From assembly GCA_015698045.1 (NCBI GenBank), contig BLAL01000087.1, positions 372,001 through 436,000 of the forward strand: DNA of 64,000 nt, written 5' to 3'. The notes below the pieces were generated by a model. The model ran no database searches, was not told the origin of the DNA, and saw only the letters and a program-made list of their open reading frames with translations. The translations under genes and the position numbers were made by a program. Position 1 is the first letter of the stretch, and every line of letters begins with the position of its first letter. Source of the DNA: Rhizophagus clarus. Its lineage: Eukaryota; Glomeromycota; Glomeromycetes; Glomerales; Glomeraceae. Shown in pieces: positions 1-12,537 of the stretch.

Positions 1-344
1 CACCATCTTGCATAGTTACGCCTAAAAAAAATTTCCTAATATATATAAAAGAAATAGTTTAATCTAATTTAAATGTTGCCTGCGAGCTATCTACTTGGCT
101 ATTTGGCTACACTTCAATGAAACTGCCAAAAATAGATTTGTAATATTTACTTTTTTTTTCGCCCTTTATAATTGTAAATTTATATTTTTTTTTTTTTTTT
201 TTTATTATTTTCTTACATACATACAGTATTTCAATGAAAGTTTGAGTTTAAGAATTTGTTTTTGAACTCATTTTATAAAGTAGATTGATTTTTATAGATT
301 TTTGACATTTGTTCGGTTACAGACCGGTGCACGATCATCACAAG
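1..344. other. AT-rich upstream flank
   Basis: No gene is visible. The stretch is AT-rich with a long T run at about 184-203 and leads into the promoter of the first BTB-TLDc gene. Confidence 0.6.
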
Positions 345-358
345 TTTATATAAATAAG
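345..358 (+). promoter_or_regulatory. TATA-like box of first BTB-TLDc gene
   Basis: A TATATAAAT stretch lies about 45 bases upstream of the ATG at 396. The position fits a core promoter box with a short 5' leader. No transcript evidence is available. Confidence 0.5.
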
Positions 359-395
359 GTTTCAGTTCAAAACCTTAATTCTATTTTCCTTAACC

Positions 396-1854
396 ATGTC
401 TTCAAAATTTTTTGCAGAGTTATCCAGCGATTTTGAAAAACTTTTTGAAACAGAAATAGGATATGATGTTATCATTTATGCTGGAGATGAACAGAATGTT
501 AAAGAGATACATGCTCATTCAAGTATATTATGTATTAGATCTCAATATTTTCGTTCCGCGTTCTCTAATGAATGGGCTGAAAAAAAGAACGGAAAATTTA
601 TTTTCAGAAAGCCGAATATTTCACCACAATTATTTAAAATCATTCTTAGGTAAAATTAAAATGGTATTATGAATTAAACTTTATTTTTTTTTTATAATGG
701 AATATTTTATAATTATTAATTTTATTTTTAGGTTTATTTATTGCGGAAATATTGAATTGAAGAATTTACAAGGTCCTGATGTTTTGAAATTGTTAATAGC
801 AGTTGATGAACTTAACATCCAACCATTAATTTCTCATATTCAAGAATTTTTGATTGAACATCAAACCGAATTTTTATATCAAAATCCAACTGGTATTCTT
901 GAGACTGTTTATCTACATGAAGCATTTACTGGTTTATGGAATTTTTATCTTGAAAAAATTTGTGAAGAACCTGATATTTTATTTAATTCTGATAGATTCG
1001 TTAATTTAAAGGCTCCTTTATTGGAAGTATTGTTAAAAAGGGATGATTTAAATGCTGATGAAATTGAAATATGGGACAATTTATTGAAATGGGGAGTTAC
1101 ACGCCAAAATATGAAGAAAGATCCAGCAAAATGGAGTAAAGAAGAAATTATGAAAATTAAAAAGGAATTACAAAAATTTATTCCTTTAATTCATTTTTAT
1201 GATATTGAACCCACTGACTTCTTTTATAAGGTTTACTGTTATAAAGACATCTTACCACAAGATTTAGTTCATGATCTTTTGGAATTTTATATAGTCCCTG
1301 ATATGAAACCTAAAGTTAATATAAATCGTTCAAGACGACAAAATTTAGCAGATTCAACCTTGATTAAACCTAGTCATATTCCTCTTTTTGCTTCATGGAT
1401 TGATAAGAGAGCTTCATACTATAATAAGAATAAAATCCCTTATGATTTTAATTTATTATATCGTTCAAATCAGGATGGATCTGGAACTGATTCTTTTCAT
1501 AAAAATTGTGATAATAAAGGAGCTACTATTTGGGTGGCAAAAATCAAAGATTCAGCACAATTAATTGGAGGGTATAATCCTCTTGATTGGAGTGGTAATT
1601 CATGGAAATCTACAGCAAATAGTTTTATATTTAACTTTAAGGATGGAAAAAATATTTCTACTGCAGAAGTAGGGTATGTTAATAGTACAACGTGTGCTAT
1701 TTTCTGTCATAATACTTACGGACCAACTATGGGTAATTTACACTGTGATAATAACTATTGGACTTACAATGGCGGATATTATTATCCTAAATTATCCATT
1801 CCAAAAAATTTTATAATAGAATGTTATGAAGTTTTCCAAGTAATTAAAAGATGA
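396..1854 (+). CDS. BTB-BACK-TLDc domain protein (copy A)
   Basis: Two exons, 396-649 and 732-1854, are joined by an 82-base GT-AG intron and encode 458 residues. The intron is phase 2 and splits an AGG arginine codon just before FIYCG. The BTB/POZ domain covers about residues 15-120 (YDVIIYAGDE, then HAHSSILCIRSQYFRSAF). A helical BACK region covers about 130-225. A TLDc domain covers about 260-458, marked by DGSGTDSFHKNCDNKGATI, IGGYNP and the terminal YEVFQVIKR. By family knowledge BTB-BACK proteins can act as Cullin-3 substrate adaptors, and TLDc domains occur in OXR1/NCOA7 proteins that bind the V-ATPase. Applying either role here is inference. This copy has NQDG where most copies have SRDG or NRDG. 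The start is the first ATG, matching the paralogues. Confidence 0.92.
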
Positions 1855-2534
1855 TTTTAAAGGTACGAAAATTTAAGAAGATTGAAATTTATATTTTTAT
1901 TATGATGTTTAAACTAATAAGAAAATAATACAACATTTTATTAACTATTTTTTATGTCAAAACAAAGTAATTTTTTTTTTAATACTATAAGTTTTACAAT
2001 TATATATAATAATGAATAGATATCAAATTTTAGAAAATTATATTGAATATTATGTAATTAGGTTAATATTTTTAGAAGATATAAAGGTAATATTTTCAAT
2101 AGTTAAAATATAATTAATTAGAATATAGGTTATTTAGCTTTCAAAAAAATAAATTTGAATTTTTATTCTCAAAAAAGATGATTTTTTAATTTTTTTAAAT
2201 TAATTAATTTGAACAAGCGTTCCATTACGGAAAGCGGATAGGATGAATTGCATAGATGTTGTAATTTTGAATGTATATAATAAATATGAACCTGCGCTAA
2301 AGTGACCAAATTTTAACTAACTTTTAGCGCCATTTTAAAGTTGTATTAATGATGCTATGTTTGAACTAAACCTAACATTTTGTACTAAACTTAACATATA
2401 AAAGAGTATAAACAACTCTCAGTTATCGATGATTGGGCTTATTTATTACAAAAGCATTCGTTAATTTCCATATTAAAAAATTTTCGGTCGAAATTCAAGT
2501 CACTTACGGGCTTATCTTGATGCTCAGTTTTAAT
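1855..2534. other. AT-rich intergenic spacer
   Basis: This is the 3' flank of copy A, with no supported gene. A small inverted repeat at 2293-2332 (GCGCTAAA against TTTAGCGC) is the only structured piece seen. Confidence 0.5.
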
Positions 2535-2964
2535 TTACCAATAATAACAAAGAAAATTTTGTTCGTAGTTGGCTAACGTTCTATTATTTGAAATATCTTC
2601 ATGTATTTCTCTGATTACTGTGCTATAATGTCGGTACCAAATTTTTCGAATTTCCTTTAGATGACTTTTTTTTTCGACGGCTATATTTTTAATTAAATGC
2701 AACCGACGAACAAACAGCATGACAACGTGATGACTCTGACTCACTTTACGCTCGTAAACTGATCATTATAACAGTACAATGAATTGACCTTGTCCCATTA
2801 ACAGAATCTACGTCATAAATTTTGTCAACAGTAAGTTTCCATCCATTTTTTGCGCGTAATTCCGGCCAGGACAAGCATAATTTATCCATAATTCTGGCCA
2901 GGATTTTCATTGGAATCGGGTAAATGATTGGCCGATAAGCATTTCTTATAATTGTGATCGTCAT
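2535..2964 (-). pseudogene. Possible coding relic, family unknown
   Basis: Two adjacent minus-strand open stretches (2964-2746 and 2744-2535) have a more protein-like composition than their surroundings, including PELRAKNGWKLTVDKIYD. They do not form one clean frame and I do not recognise a family. They may be a decayed exon or chance ORFs in a slightly less AT-rich patch. Confidence 0.25.
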
Positions 2965-3079
2965 TTATCCGGATCTTCATATGAATTACAGGTTCATTTA
3001 TTTCCATTTTAGAACTCGTTTTTTTTCTATCAACAAGAAAAAAAAAAATTAATATTCAGAAACTTAATTCAAGACAAAA

Positions 3080-4713
3080 ATGTCATATAATTTTGAATCT
3101 GATGCTATAAAAGCATTCGAACAACTACTCAAAACTGAAATAGAATATAATGTCATTATTTATATCGGTGTAAAACCAAATTTTAAAGAATTTCATGCAC
3201 ATTCAAATATTTTACGTTGTAGATCCGAATATTTTAATAAAATACTTTCCGCAAAAAATATTGAAAAAAAGGATGAAAAATATGTGGTAAAATGTCCAAA
3301 TATTTCATTTCAAGCTTTTACCGTCATTCTTAAGTAACTATTTAATTATTTTTTTTTTCCATTTTTCTTTCTCTCATAAATGACTTATGTACTTTCTTTA
3401 ATTTTAGATATCTTTATACTGGGCATATTGATATCGAGGGTAAAGTCGGAACTGAGCTTTTGGATATTATGGTAGCTTCTGACGAATTAAAGTTGGAACA
3501 ATTAACTAAACTTGCCGAGGATTTCATTCTTGAAAATCATCATCAATTCTTACGAAATGACCCAGTCGGAACTCTTCAGATCGTTTATTATAATAAAACA
3601 CTTGTTAATTTACAAGAATTTTGTTTAGAAACTATTTGCTTTGAACCCAAAATTTTATTCAACTCTGATAAATTTATTAATTTACCTGCTCCTTTACTAG
3701 AGATTATTCTAAAACGGGACGATTTAAATTTAGCTGAAATTGAAGTTTGGGAAAATTTAATCAAATGGGGGTTGGCACAAAGACAAGCACATTATCAAGA
3801 TGTTTCTAAATGGACCAAAGAGCATTTTGATCATTTTCAAAGAATTCTTTATAAATTTATACCTTTAATTAGATTTTACGAAATATCATCTGATGATTAT
3901 TTTAACAAAGTTAAATCTTATGAAGAAATTTTACCTAAAGAATTAAGGGATGATATTTTAAAATTTCATATGGTTTCTGGATACAAACCAACTCTTGATA
4001 AATTTTCACCAAGAAGTCCAAAATATTCTTTAATTAATCAAAATCATATTGTAGTTTTTTCAAATTGGATTGATAAAAAAGGAAAAATCACAAAATATAC
4101 TAAAAATATTCCTTACGAACTTAACCTTTTATATAGGGCTAGCAGAGATGGTGGTACTCCTGAAACGTTTCATAAAAAATGTGATAACAAAGGAGCTACA
4201 ATAACTATAATCAAAATTAAAGATTCAGAAAAGATTATTGGAGGATATAATCCATTTGATTGGGATTCAAGTAATAAATATAAGTCAACAACTGATAGTT
4301 TTATATTCTCATTTACGGATAGGATGAACATAAAAACTGGAAAAGTAGGTTATAGTAATGGTACAAATTCAATAGGATGTTATACAAATTATGGGCCAGT
4401 ATTTGGTGGATTTTTTTATTGTAACGATTATAATACTTGGACAATTAATAGCTCAGTTACATATACCACAATTGATGGAATTCCAACAGGAAATTTTAAA
4501 ACGGATGATTATGAAGTTTTTCAAATTGTCAAGAAAAAAATAACAAAAAATACTTTAAAAAAGAAGACTGAAATTCAAAAAATTGATCAAGATTTGAATG
4601 ATGAATTAAATTTGAAGGCGGATAAAATAAGCGAAGAAGATAGGGAAAGAGAAAGAGAAAGGGAAGAAAAAAAATCATCATCTATTATATCTTTGTTTAA
4701 AAAGACAAAATAA
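3080..4713 (+). CDS. BTB-BACK-TLDc protein with charged C-terminal tail (copy B)
   Basis: Exons 3080-3333 and 3408-4713 flank a 74-base GT-AG phase-2 intron at the family position and encode 519 residues. The BTB half reads YNVIIYIGVKPNFKEFHAHS. The BACK region follows, then TLDc with YRASRDGGTPETFHKKCDNK and IIGGYNPFDWDSS. This is the most divergent intact copy: the exon junction reads KYLYTGHIDI rather than RFIYCG. After the usual TLDc end (YEVFQIVKK) it continues for about 55 residues rich in lysine and glutamate, including REREREREE, ending in SLFKKTK. The tail looks disordered or coiled-coil and is absent from the other copies. Adaptor function is inferred from the domains. Confidence 0.92.
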
Positions 4714-6704
4714 GCTTAACAGTGAATGAAAAGCTTTAAAGATTTTCACGAAATGTAGTTTATAGCCATTCCGTTCTGGTTACTATTAATAATTATGGTC
4801 TAATATTTCTTTTAGTTCTGGTATACATCCATTGTAAGTTGTTTTATGATCAAAATTAATTCAACTTCTATAATTGTTGGAAATCCTTTGCAGAGAACCT
4901 AATAAAAATTCAAAAGTTATCTTATACACAGTATACTGTATGTGATTTTAATTTATTTTTATTCGCTCTTTCGTTGTTACGTAGATATTTTTTTTAATTT
5001 TACATATTAAATATAAGACTAGTAACTTGTTCATCATTAACAAGGAAGTTATTTACGTTCCTTACCTTTATTTCCCATCTGTCATTTACAGCACTTCGGT
5101 CTTATTTATCAACTTTCATGTTACCGTTTACATTACTCATTTATTAATCTTATCTGATTCCCTCATCCTTCACAAATTCTTTATTGAAGCATTTTATTTT
5201 TTTAGAAATTCATTTTTAGTATGTTTTATTGTATTTTGAGGCTTATTAACCACCGACGAAATACAGTATTAAGTTCATAAAAAATCTTACCACACAACAA
5301 TTGCAGATGAATTGTTTGATATTTTCTTCTTTAATTTTATTGTATTTATTTTTTAAATATTCTCAAATCCGAAGTAAATTAATCATGGCTATTATTACTA
5401 GTATAGTCATATTTAACCAGTGTAAATAATTATAAGTAAAAATTTTAGTTAAGAAATTTCTTATATTTGTTTTATGATAAACAAATATTGTAATTACTTT
5501 GAAGTATAAATTATACTGGGTATAATCTATCTTTCTAGACAGAATTTTTGATGAAATTATATAGAAAATCTGTAAGATCTATCAATTTGCCTTTGATATA
5601 ACCATACTATTTAGTGAAGTTCTCTGTGCCTAGTAGAATTAGTCATCTTAGAGAAATACAGCAAAATTTCTCTGTTTTAAATTTCTCAGAATATACCACT
5701 TTAACTCCCAATTTTGTGCTTCTTCTTTAGGTTTTTAAATTTCTTTGCCAAAAGGTTTTCCTTTTTAAAATAGTTTTCAATTTTAATTCTGTGATGATGT
5801 TCCCATGAAATTATTTCGTCATGGCCATCCCAAAGTGTTAGCAACACCTAGTTGAATCGGGTCTCTATTAGATACTCCATAACCCAAATTTTAAACAGCT
5901 TTAAAAACAGTTGGGAATTGGGATAATTTGATCAATTATCTGATCGATCATAGAATGTGTAGTTTTTTTTTTATAAAAAGCACTTTGGACTATAATAAAT
6001 AAAAAATAAATAATGCAAAAATTGGATAATCGGTCAAAAAACTATCAAACTCACATTAAGAATCTTTATATGTTTACTATTCTAACTGAACAAGATGTAC
6101 CACACATTGTTGTGAAGCAATAGATCAAGTCTATACACACAAAATAATTTTACCTCTGGTTCGGATAAATTTCCCTTTACCTATTCTCTAAAATAATGAA
6201 AAGCGCCATTGATACCTAGGGAAAACAACTATAAAACTGGTATTAAACAGCTAAGATTAATTTAAAATTTCTGTTACGATTTATTATTAGTCTTGAAACC
6301 CTTTTCTTCTTTTTACATTTTTGTCACCATCTGGTTTTCCTTTTAGTTCAAGTCTCTGTTTTGTGAGTTATCTTTGAAATGCTTTCATATTCTTTCATAT
6401 TCTTTTCCTAAGTCAAAATTCATAATGGCAATCACATCATGTTTATCTTCTTTACTAAACTTTCGAATCGTTGTATAATAATTCATTTAAGCATTTACAT
6501 TCTAAGTATAATAAAATTGATTCTAACAGTATTCCGATCTTTATTCTATTTACCACTTCATACATATATCATTTTCTTTTAAGTGTTGTATCATGTTATA
6601 TGAAGGTTTCTTTCAAGTAAAAGGTTTATGGCCAAGTTTCTGACTTTCCATGATATTCACGATTTCTTGTTTTTTATATAATAGATACAGTTTAGTATAT
6701 TGTT
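4714..6704. other. Gene-poor AT-rich region
   Basis: No supportable gene. A minus-strand stretch at about 5710-5840 reads as plausible protein (LWDGHDEIISWEHHHRIKIE) in one frame but is short and bounded by stops. It may be a coding relic. The rest shows no structure I can name. Confidence 0.4.
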
Positions 6705-6905
6705 ATTGGGGATGGTAACGGTCACGGTTATGATCGTGGCTGATACTCAAACGAAAGATTAGTTAGATGGTTAGTTAAACGGTTGGTTAAATAGTTAGTT
6801 AAATGGTCAGCAAAACGGTCAGCCAAAATGGTCAGTTGCCCAAAGGTTCTTAACCGGTCATTATTGACCAATAACTGACCGCAACCGACTATTGCTATCC
6901 CTAAT
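6705..6905. mobile_element. Miniature inverted-repeat element (MITE)
   Basis: The ends are inverted and imperfectly complementary: the left begins ATTGGGGATGGTAACGGTC, and the right, read inward on the other strand, begins ATTAGGGATAGCAATAGTC. A TGTT tetranucleotide lies directly outside both ends (6701-6704 and 6906-6909) and may be a target-site duplication. The interior repeats GGTTAGTTAAA and GGTCAGC motifs and has no ORF. This looks like a non-autonomous DNA element; superfamily not assigned. Confidence 0.55.
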
Positions 6906-8373
6906 TGTTATAGATAAAATTTTGTATATTAAAATATTGAAATTTCAAAAGAGAAGATTTGAAAGTTAGGTTAAAGAGATAAAAAGATAATAATTCAGTT
7001 TATTAGAATCTCTAATTTAATGATAATTGTGAGTACATAAATGAAGTTCATTATTATTGCAAAAAAAAAAAAAAATAATAATAAATATCAGAAAAACAGA
7101 CTAATTATGAAATTAAGATAAATAATTACTATTCTCTTGAGATGGAAATACAGAATGATTATTATTTTTTTACCTAAATCTATACTAATCTTCCGCTAAT
7201 GATTTCTTTAACTATTAGTAAGGTTTTAATTTTAATGGCTTTATAGCCAAATAGTGAGCAAAGGTCAACTTTTTTCTGCCATGAACTTTGGAAACTAAAT
7301 TATAATTTTATTTTCCTTATAATTATATTTCTACAAATATAATTCTATATAATCAACTATGTTTCTAGTTCTAGTTAATCCATTGTGAATCAATCAATTT
7401 TTTTGCTGATATATAATATCGGCAATTTTATTGATTCACTTGATAATGCTTCAAAAATTTGAGTTAATTGTTATAATAAATATATTATTTAATTATTTAA
7501 TAAAGTGAAAGGTTAATAAATTGTTGTAAAGGATTACTTAAAATATATTATTGATATAAGACATAATGTAAGGATTAAATATAAAAGAAATCAGCTAACT
7601 GATATATAAGTTATTGGTAAGTTTAATCAATCATAAATATAAATTTATTTTGAAGAGTTACTATTAAAAAACACTAGAAGCATAAAGAAAAGAATTAGCG
7701 AATGTAATGTTAATAACAGGATCTAGTTGTATCCACTGATATTAATTAATGATTCTTGAGTTAATTGGAAAAGCGTGTCCATTAATTTTTAGTATCAAAG
7801 AATTTTAAGTCTTCTCAAAATAAAAATTTCGGTATTTACAGTCTTTCTTCCAGCTTTACTATATCAGATATAATAAAAACTACCAATATTAAAGTTTAAT
7901 ATTTAATGTTTGAAATTTAGTTTCATTTATTGTGATTAGTATACATATGAATATGCTATGTAGATGTTAGAGTTACTATTATTAGTATTGCCAAATATAA
8001 AGGATTGATTAATAAATGAGTCATATTTGAAATTATAAAAGATGATAAGTGGTTATATTATAATTTTTCAATTGATGAACTAGAAACTGTGTAAGACTGT
8101 AAGTCATCAACTGAACGTAGTTGATTATATTATGCTTTAATTTGTAAAGCGTTATGACCTATCATCGTATATATGGCATGCTTATTAAAAGTATTGCCAG
8201 GTATATCATGTCATCTTTTTTAAATATACTTTTTGAAGTAAGTCGTTTATACAGTTATATATAGCTTATATTATCATATTGTTCAGTGATTTGCATAACT
8301 GACTATAAAGAATACCATGACAGTGTTAGTTTTACTTTGGAAATAAATGAATCTACTGTCAATTTACAAGCTG
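6906..8373. other. Gene-poor AT-rich region
   Basis: No gene seen. It holds a poly-A run near 7061 and the long hairpin at 7385-7439, described separately. Confidence 0.45.
7385..7439. repeat. Long imperfect hairpin
   Basis: GTGAATCAAT at the left is mirrored by ATTGATTCAC at the right. The arms of 24-28 bases stay complementary, apart from a four-base length difference and one mismatch, down to a short AT loop. It could be a tiny MITE remnant or a structured RNA source. Confidence 0.5.
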
Positions 8374-8610
8374 TTAGAACTCTCCTAGCTTGACTTCTTT
8401 TAATGTGCTAGATAGATGTTTTGGAATGGGAATGATCAAAATAATTAGCAAACGACATAAAATATCCAATGTTTTCTTATAGAAATTAATCGAGTTTGTA
8501 ATGTTTCCTATCTCGTTTTTTGAAAATTCCAAAAGTCCTTCTAATTCTACTTTTGTTTTTCCAATGCTTGAATTAAGATCTTCTTGCACAATTCGAGAAT
8601 CATCTGTCAT
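8374..8610 (-). CDS. Small hypothetical ORF (78 residues)
   Basis: An ATG-initiated minus-strand ORF of 78 codons with mixed composition: an acidic/polar N-terminal half (MTDDSRIVQEDLNSS) and a hydrophobic stretch near residues 50-62 (LCRLLIILIIPIP) that could be membrane-associated. The direct 51-bp repeats at 8641-8803 lie immediately upstream of its start. No family recognised. It may be a short gene, a decayed exon, or chance. Confidence 0.25.
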   Translation of the reverse strand: MTDDSRIVQEDLNSSIGKTKVELEGLLEFSKNEIGNITNSINFYKKTLDILCRLLIILIIPIPKHLSSTLKEVKLGEF

Positions 8611-8640
8611 TTTAACTTAAATTCTAAAAGATTTCGATTA

Positions 8641-8803
8641 ATGATATCATGATATCATGATATTTGCAAAAATGAGTTTAACTGTAACTCTTTAATATCA
8701 TGATATCATAATATTTGCAAAAATGAGTTTAACTGTAACTCTTTAATATCATGATATCATGATATTTGCAAAAATGAGTTTAACTGTAACTCTTTAATAT
8801 CAT
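8641..8803. repeat. 51-bp tandem repeat, about three copies
   Basis: Three consecutive copies of a 51-base unit: a palindromic ATCATGATATCATGATAT block followed by TTTGCAAAAATGAGTTTAAC and CTCTTTAAT. The CTTTAAT end recurs at 8696, 8747 and 8798. The copies are nearly identical, so the expansion is probably recent. Confidence 0.85.
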
Positions 8804-8979
8804 TGATTTTCTACAAACTCTCATTAGACAATTCATCCGAATAACTCTAAATATTTAAAATATTATTTAAGTCAAATTGGTGATAGAGATAAAATTTCCT
8901 GTACATTTTATTCAACGAATAATCTCTTGTCCCTTGCAATATTTAGCAACTAATTTTGATAATCTCGAAAAATTGTGGA

Positions 8980-9240
8980 AACATATACATTAAATAAAAT
9001 GGCTCATGGCAAGTTGTGTTGTGCTTCTTTGTCCTATATGCGAACAATATAGACAATAAATAAATATCCCAATCATCTTTGTTTACATTAGCAATTTGGC
9101 TTACTTGGCTAACGCTTCACACAAGGTTTGGTTAAATCGTTCAACCAATCCGTTAGTCTTGCGCCGTTGAGCAAATCTAAATCATCTATAAAATCTTCAT
9201 TTTCAAAAGAAAGTCCATATGGAATATCATCAATTATAAT
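8980..9240 (-). mobile_element. Ty3/gypsy LTR retrotransposon fossil, integrase part
   Basis: The minus strand carries the end of a Ty3/gypsy-type integrase core, recognised from a short NGLVERFN-like stretch and the neighbouring AYRT-like block. It is broken, with several breaks, and no LTRs, reverse transcriptase or gag were recognised nearby. It appears old. Confidence 0.6.
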
Positions 9241-11710
9241 TTCTTTGTGTCTCCAGAAGATGTACCTTTTAGTTTAGATTATCAGTAGTGGCATTAATGT
9301 ATAAATATATCTGAGTAATTAATTCTCAGTTTAATTTGTTTCCAGAATTTTACATAAATAATTCTGTCTTTAATTATTCCATATATGTGTTATAAGCATA
9401 ATTTTTGAGATGATATCAACATCTTAGACAAGCTTGATCTTGTTACAGTATTAATACCCCTTTTTTGGTGACATATTACTTGTAAGTTTCTTTAATGCTT
9501 TTTTGATACGTCAGAAACAAAGTTATATTTTTGAATTTGGTTGAAATTTGAGAGAAATCGTTGTCAATGAGGAAAAGTGCTGAAATAATAATATTATTGG
9601 CTTATTCCTTTCTGACACAGTAAACAAACTTACATTTAAGAGTTCTTTGTTTGAAAACTACTTGATCTTGTTCGTCAATTTAAGTGTATGTGAATTGTGA
9701 ACAGATGTTTGATCATGCTATCCATAATACAATACTTGAATTGAATGGCCAAAACTAATTAAATCTATCTGTAATAATTTGACCTCCTTCTCCCACCATG
9801 TACCATTGTATAGCTGCCACCTCTTTGTTTTGCTCTTGTAACTCCTTTACTTAATTGTTGATGAAGTTTGTACATCTACAGAGGTATCGATGATGAAAAA
9901 ATTTCTTGGTAGAACCTTTCCCAGGTTTCTTTACACGTCCACTTTTAGTATTCCATTTGATAATATAAAATAGAAATAGCTCCAAAATGATTTAAGAAAT
10001 TTGTCCGAGCTATTTAATAATCTCTTGGCGAAGAATACGTGGTTGACATCATTGATGCTGATGGAAACCGATCTTCAGCTATCTGCAAAAGATTAATTTA
10101 ATTATAATTTACTATTTACAATTAATGAATTTTGATTAAATAACTTTATATTCATTTAATAATCCATATAATTGCTGAAATTAACAAATTTTCCTTTTTT
10201 ACATGAATTTGTTGGAGGAAGATTTGCATTTATGAACATCATGATTGATGATCTTGCAGTCATTTATCTTGTGTCTGAATATCTGATAATCATCTATGGA
10301 TCCAATTAGTGCTATGTCTCGTTCATCAGAAAAAAAATCTCTTTCTATTAGTTCTTTGTATATAAATATTGCTTATTGTTTCTTATAGTAACTAAATATG
10401 TTAATCTATAGATGGAATTACTAGTTAATATTGACATATTCTTAAACTTCAATAAATCCTTAATGAGGTGCCCATGTACATCATAATATTAGATGTTGTG
10501 TTTTAAATTTAAATATTATTTAACAATAAGTATAACTTGAATAAATAAATCTTGGCGAATTAATATTAAGATGTCTTGATGAAAAAGAATCGCCAAAAAT
10601 TCTTTTCCATTATTTGGAAGTATCAAATAATTTATGCCCTTGATAGTGAAATAATAGTATTGTATGTGATAATACATTAATGCATGGGCGACTCATTTTA
10701 AAAATCATTTATAAATATTGAATTATAAATTGTAAGCTATAATTGATGCTATCTCTAAAGCATAAAGTGTGAACTATAACTTAAAACATTTTAAAATTGC
10801 TTTTTCATTGCAAATAATACAGATTGGAGTAGTTACTATAAATGCAATTGAAATGCTCTAGTTTTATGAAAAATAAAAATACTGGAGAATGATTAGTTTA
10901 TATTATGATTCTATGATCCAGTAGTTTTAGAGATATTGGTAAAGTTTATTATTAAAATACTACTATTACCAATCCTGGCAAATTATGAGCATATGTTATA
11001 ATAATATTAAATCTACTCTGTTTATACGATGAGCTATGCAACAATTACTTATATAAGGTTTCTAATAATTCTATCTGATGAGTGTTGTAAAGGTTGCATT
11101 CCTATTCTTTTGGCTATAGGAATAAGATATTCATTAGCCTCCCTTCAGCTTATATATAATTAAACAATACTCCTTCAGCATGAAGTACTATATAAACCAT
11201 AGGGCATTATATTCTTTATCTGTGTAATCAAGATTGTTTATGACATATTCCAATTTATATTTCTATAAATGAAATGAAATTTAACTATCACTAAATCAAT
11301 TTTTTTTGTTATAAACTTCCATAATAAATTCTTCTAATATACGTCATTAATGTCAGCCTTATTTGTATCTACTAGATATTAATCAAGGTACAGTACTGTA
11401 TTATAAAGATGATAATTAGATAATAAAGTTTAAGTGAAGGGTGTATAGATGCTGAATCTTTTCGTCTTCAGTTAACTTCTGACATGCTAACACATGCAGA
11501 AAGCATGTTAATCAGACAATCTAAAATATAATATCCACTTTGTGGAAAATGATTCATCACAGCTCTTTTCTTCTGAAGCATTCTTTTGATCTTTGCTTAA
11601 GTGTGTAGGATTATGATTTATTTAATCAAATCATTTGGCTTTGACTTTTCCTTTTAACTTTATCATTAATAATATGTTTTGCGTTAAAAAGATTGATTTT
11701 TTAAATAAAA
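9241..11710. other. Gene-poor region with possible coding debris
   Basis: No intact gene. Short minus-strand protein-like stretches occur near 9780-9960 and 10200-10320 (for example RDIALIGSIDDYQIFRHK), which I cannot assign. They may be decayed host or repeat-derived coding sequence. The rest is AT-rich sequence without recognisable features. Confidence 0.35.
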
Positions 11711-12523
11711 TTTCTTAATAATAGTATTTGTTACGAAATTGTGGTGCTATTTCACGAATTGTTAAGATTTTTGCAAGTATTCACTAGGGATATACACCAT
11801 AAAAATGTTGCTAAATATGTCAAGCAACGATCATTCCTATTTTGTTTTAATAAAATGACATTTGATTATGCAATCTTTATTTGTTTTAACTTCCAGTAAA
11901 CTCCAGAGAAGTAAATGTGCATTATAACAAATGTTACTGAGTTCACAAGAAATACATTTTCTGTTATCTCCAAAAAGGTTTGATCTGCTCTAAACTTTTA
12001 TTTTAGCTTTAGGTAAGTTATTTTTAGAGTTAATGACTACCGAAGAAACTTTTGAATTTAATAAAGAAATCAAATTGTCTTCGTAATCTTTGTACAAAAT
12101 TGATTTTGTTATCCTATATCAAGCATTACAATCTAGTTGAATGTACACTTCTTCGGTTGCTGCCATCATTAGTCAAATTCAGTCCAGTATTTATGTATGA
12201 CAGCATCCGCCAGGTGTTTATGAAAGCACTCATTCACCCACCACAGTTTAATACCATGCAAAGTATTTATAATAAATATCTTATAAGCTTATTTAAACAT
12301 CATTATCAATTGATCAAAACTTTTTGTTTTGATTTTTCTTAGTATGACTATAAAGTGTTTAAATATTATGTTAATCTAGTTTATTGTAGCTAAATCTACA
12401 TTTAAAATGTTTTTAAAAGTTATAAATATGGTGCTTTAATGTACAATAATAAGAATTAATAACTTTGCTGCATAAATGATAACATCTCATTAGACTATTT
12501 ATTAACTTTAGATATAGCATAAG
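11711..12523. repeat. Direct duplication, copy 1
   Basis: This segment and 12538-13253 are colinear direct copies, starting with TTTCTTAATAATAGTATT and ending with GATATAGCATAAG. Copy 1 contains about 95 bases (about 12028-12113) that copy 2 lacks. It includes an open frame of 96 codons at 12052-12342 that copy 2 does not preserve. Confidence 0.85.
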
Positions 12524-12537
12524 AGCATAGTGTGAAG

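Noticed and set aside
697-731. ATG at 697 as the start of a separate gene in copy A
   Set aside because: It lies inside the intron; splicing 649 to 732 restores the family protein.
2293-2332. GCGCTAAA/TTTAGCGC inverted repeat as a mobile element
   Set aside because: Too short, with no flanking duplication or second copy seen.
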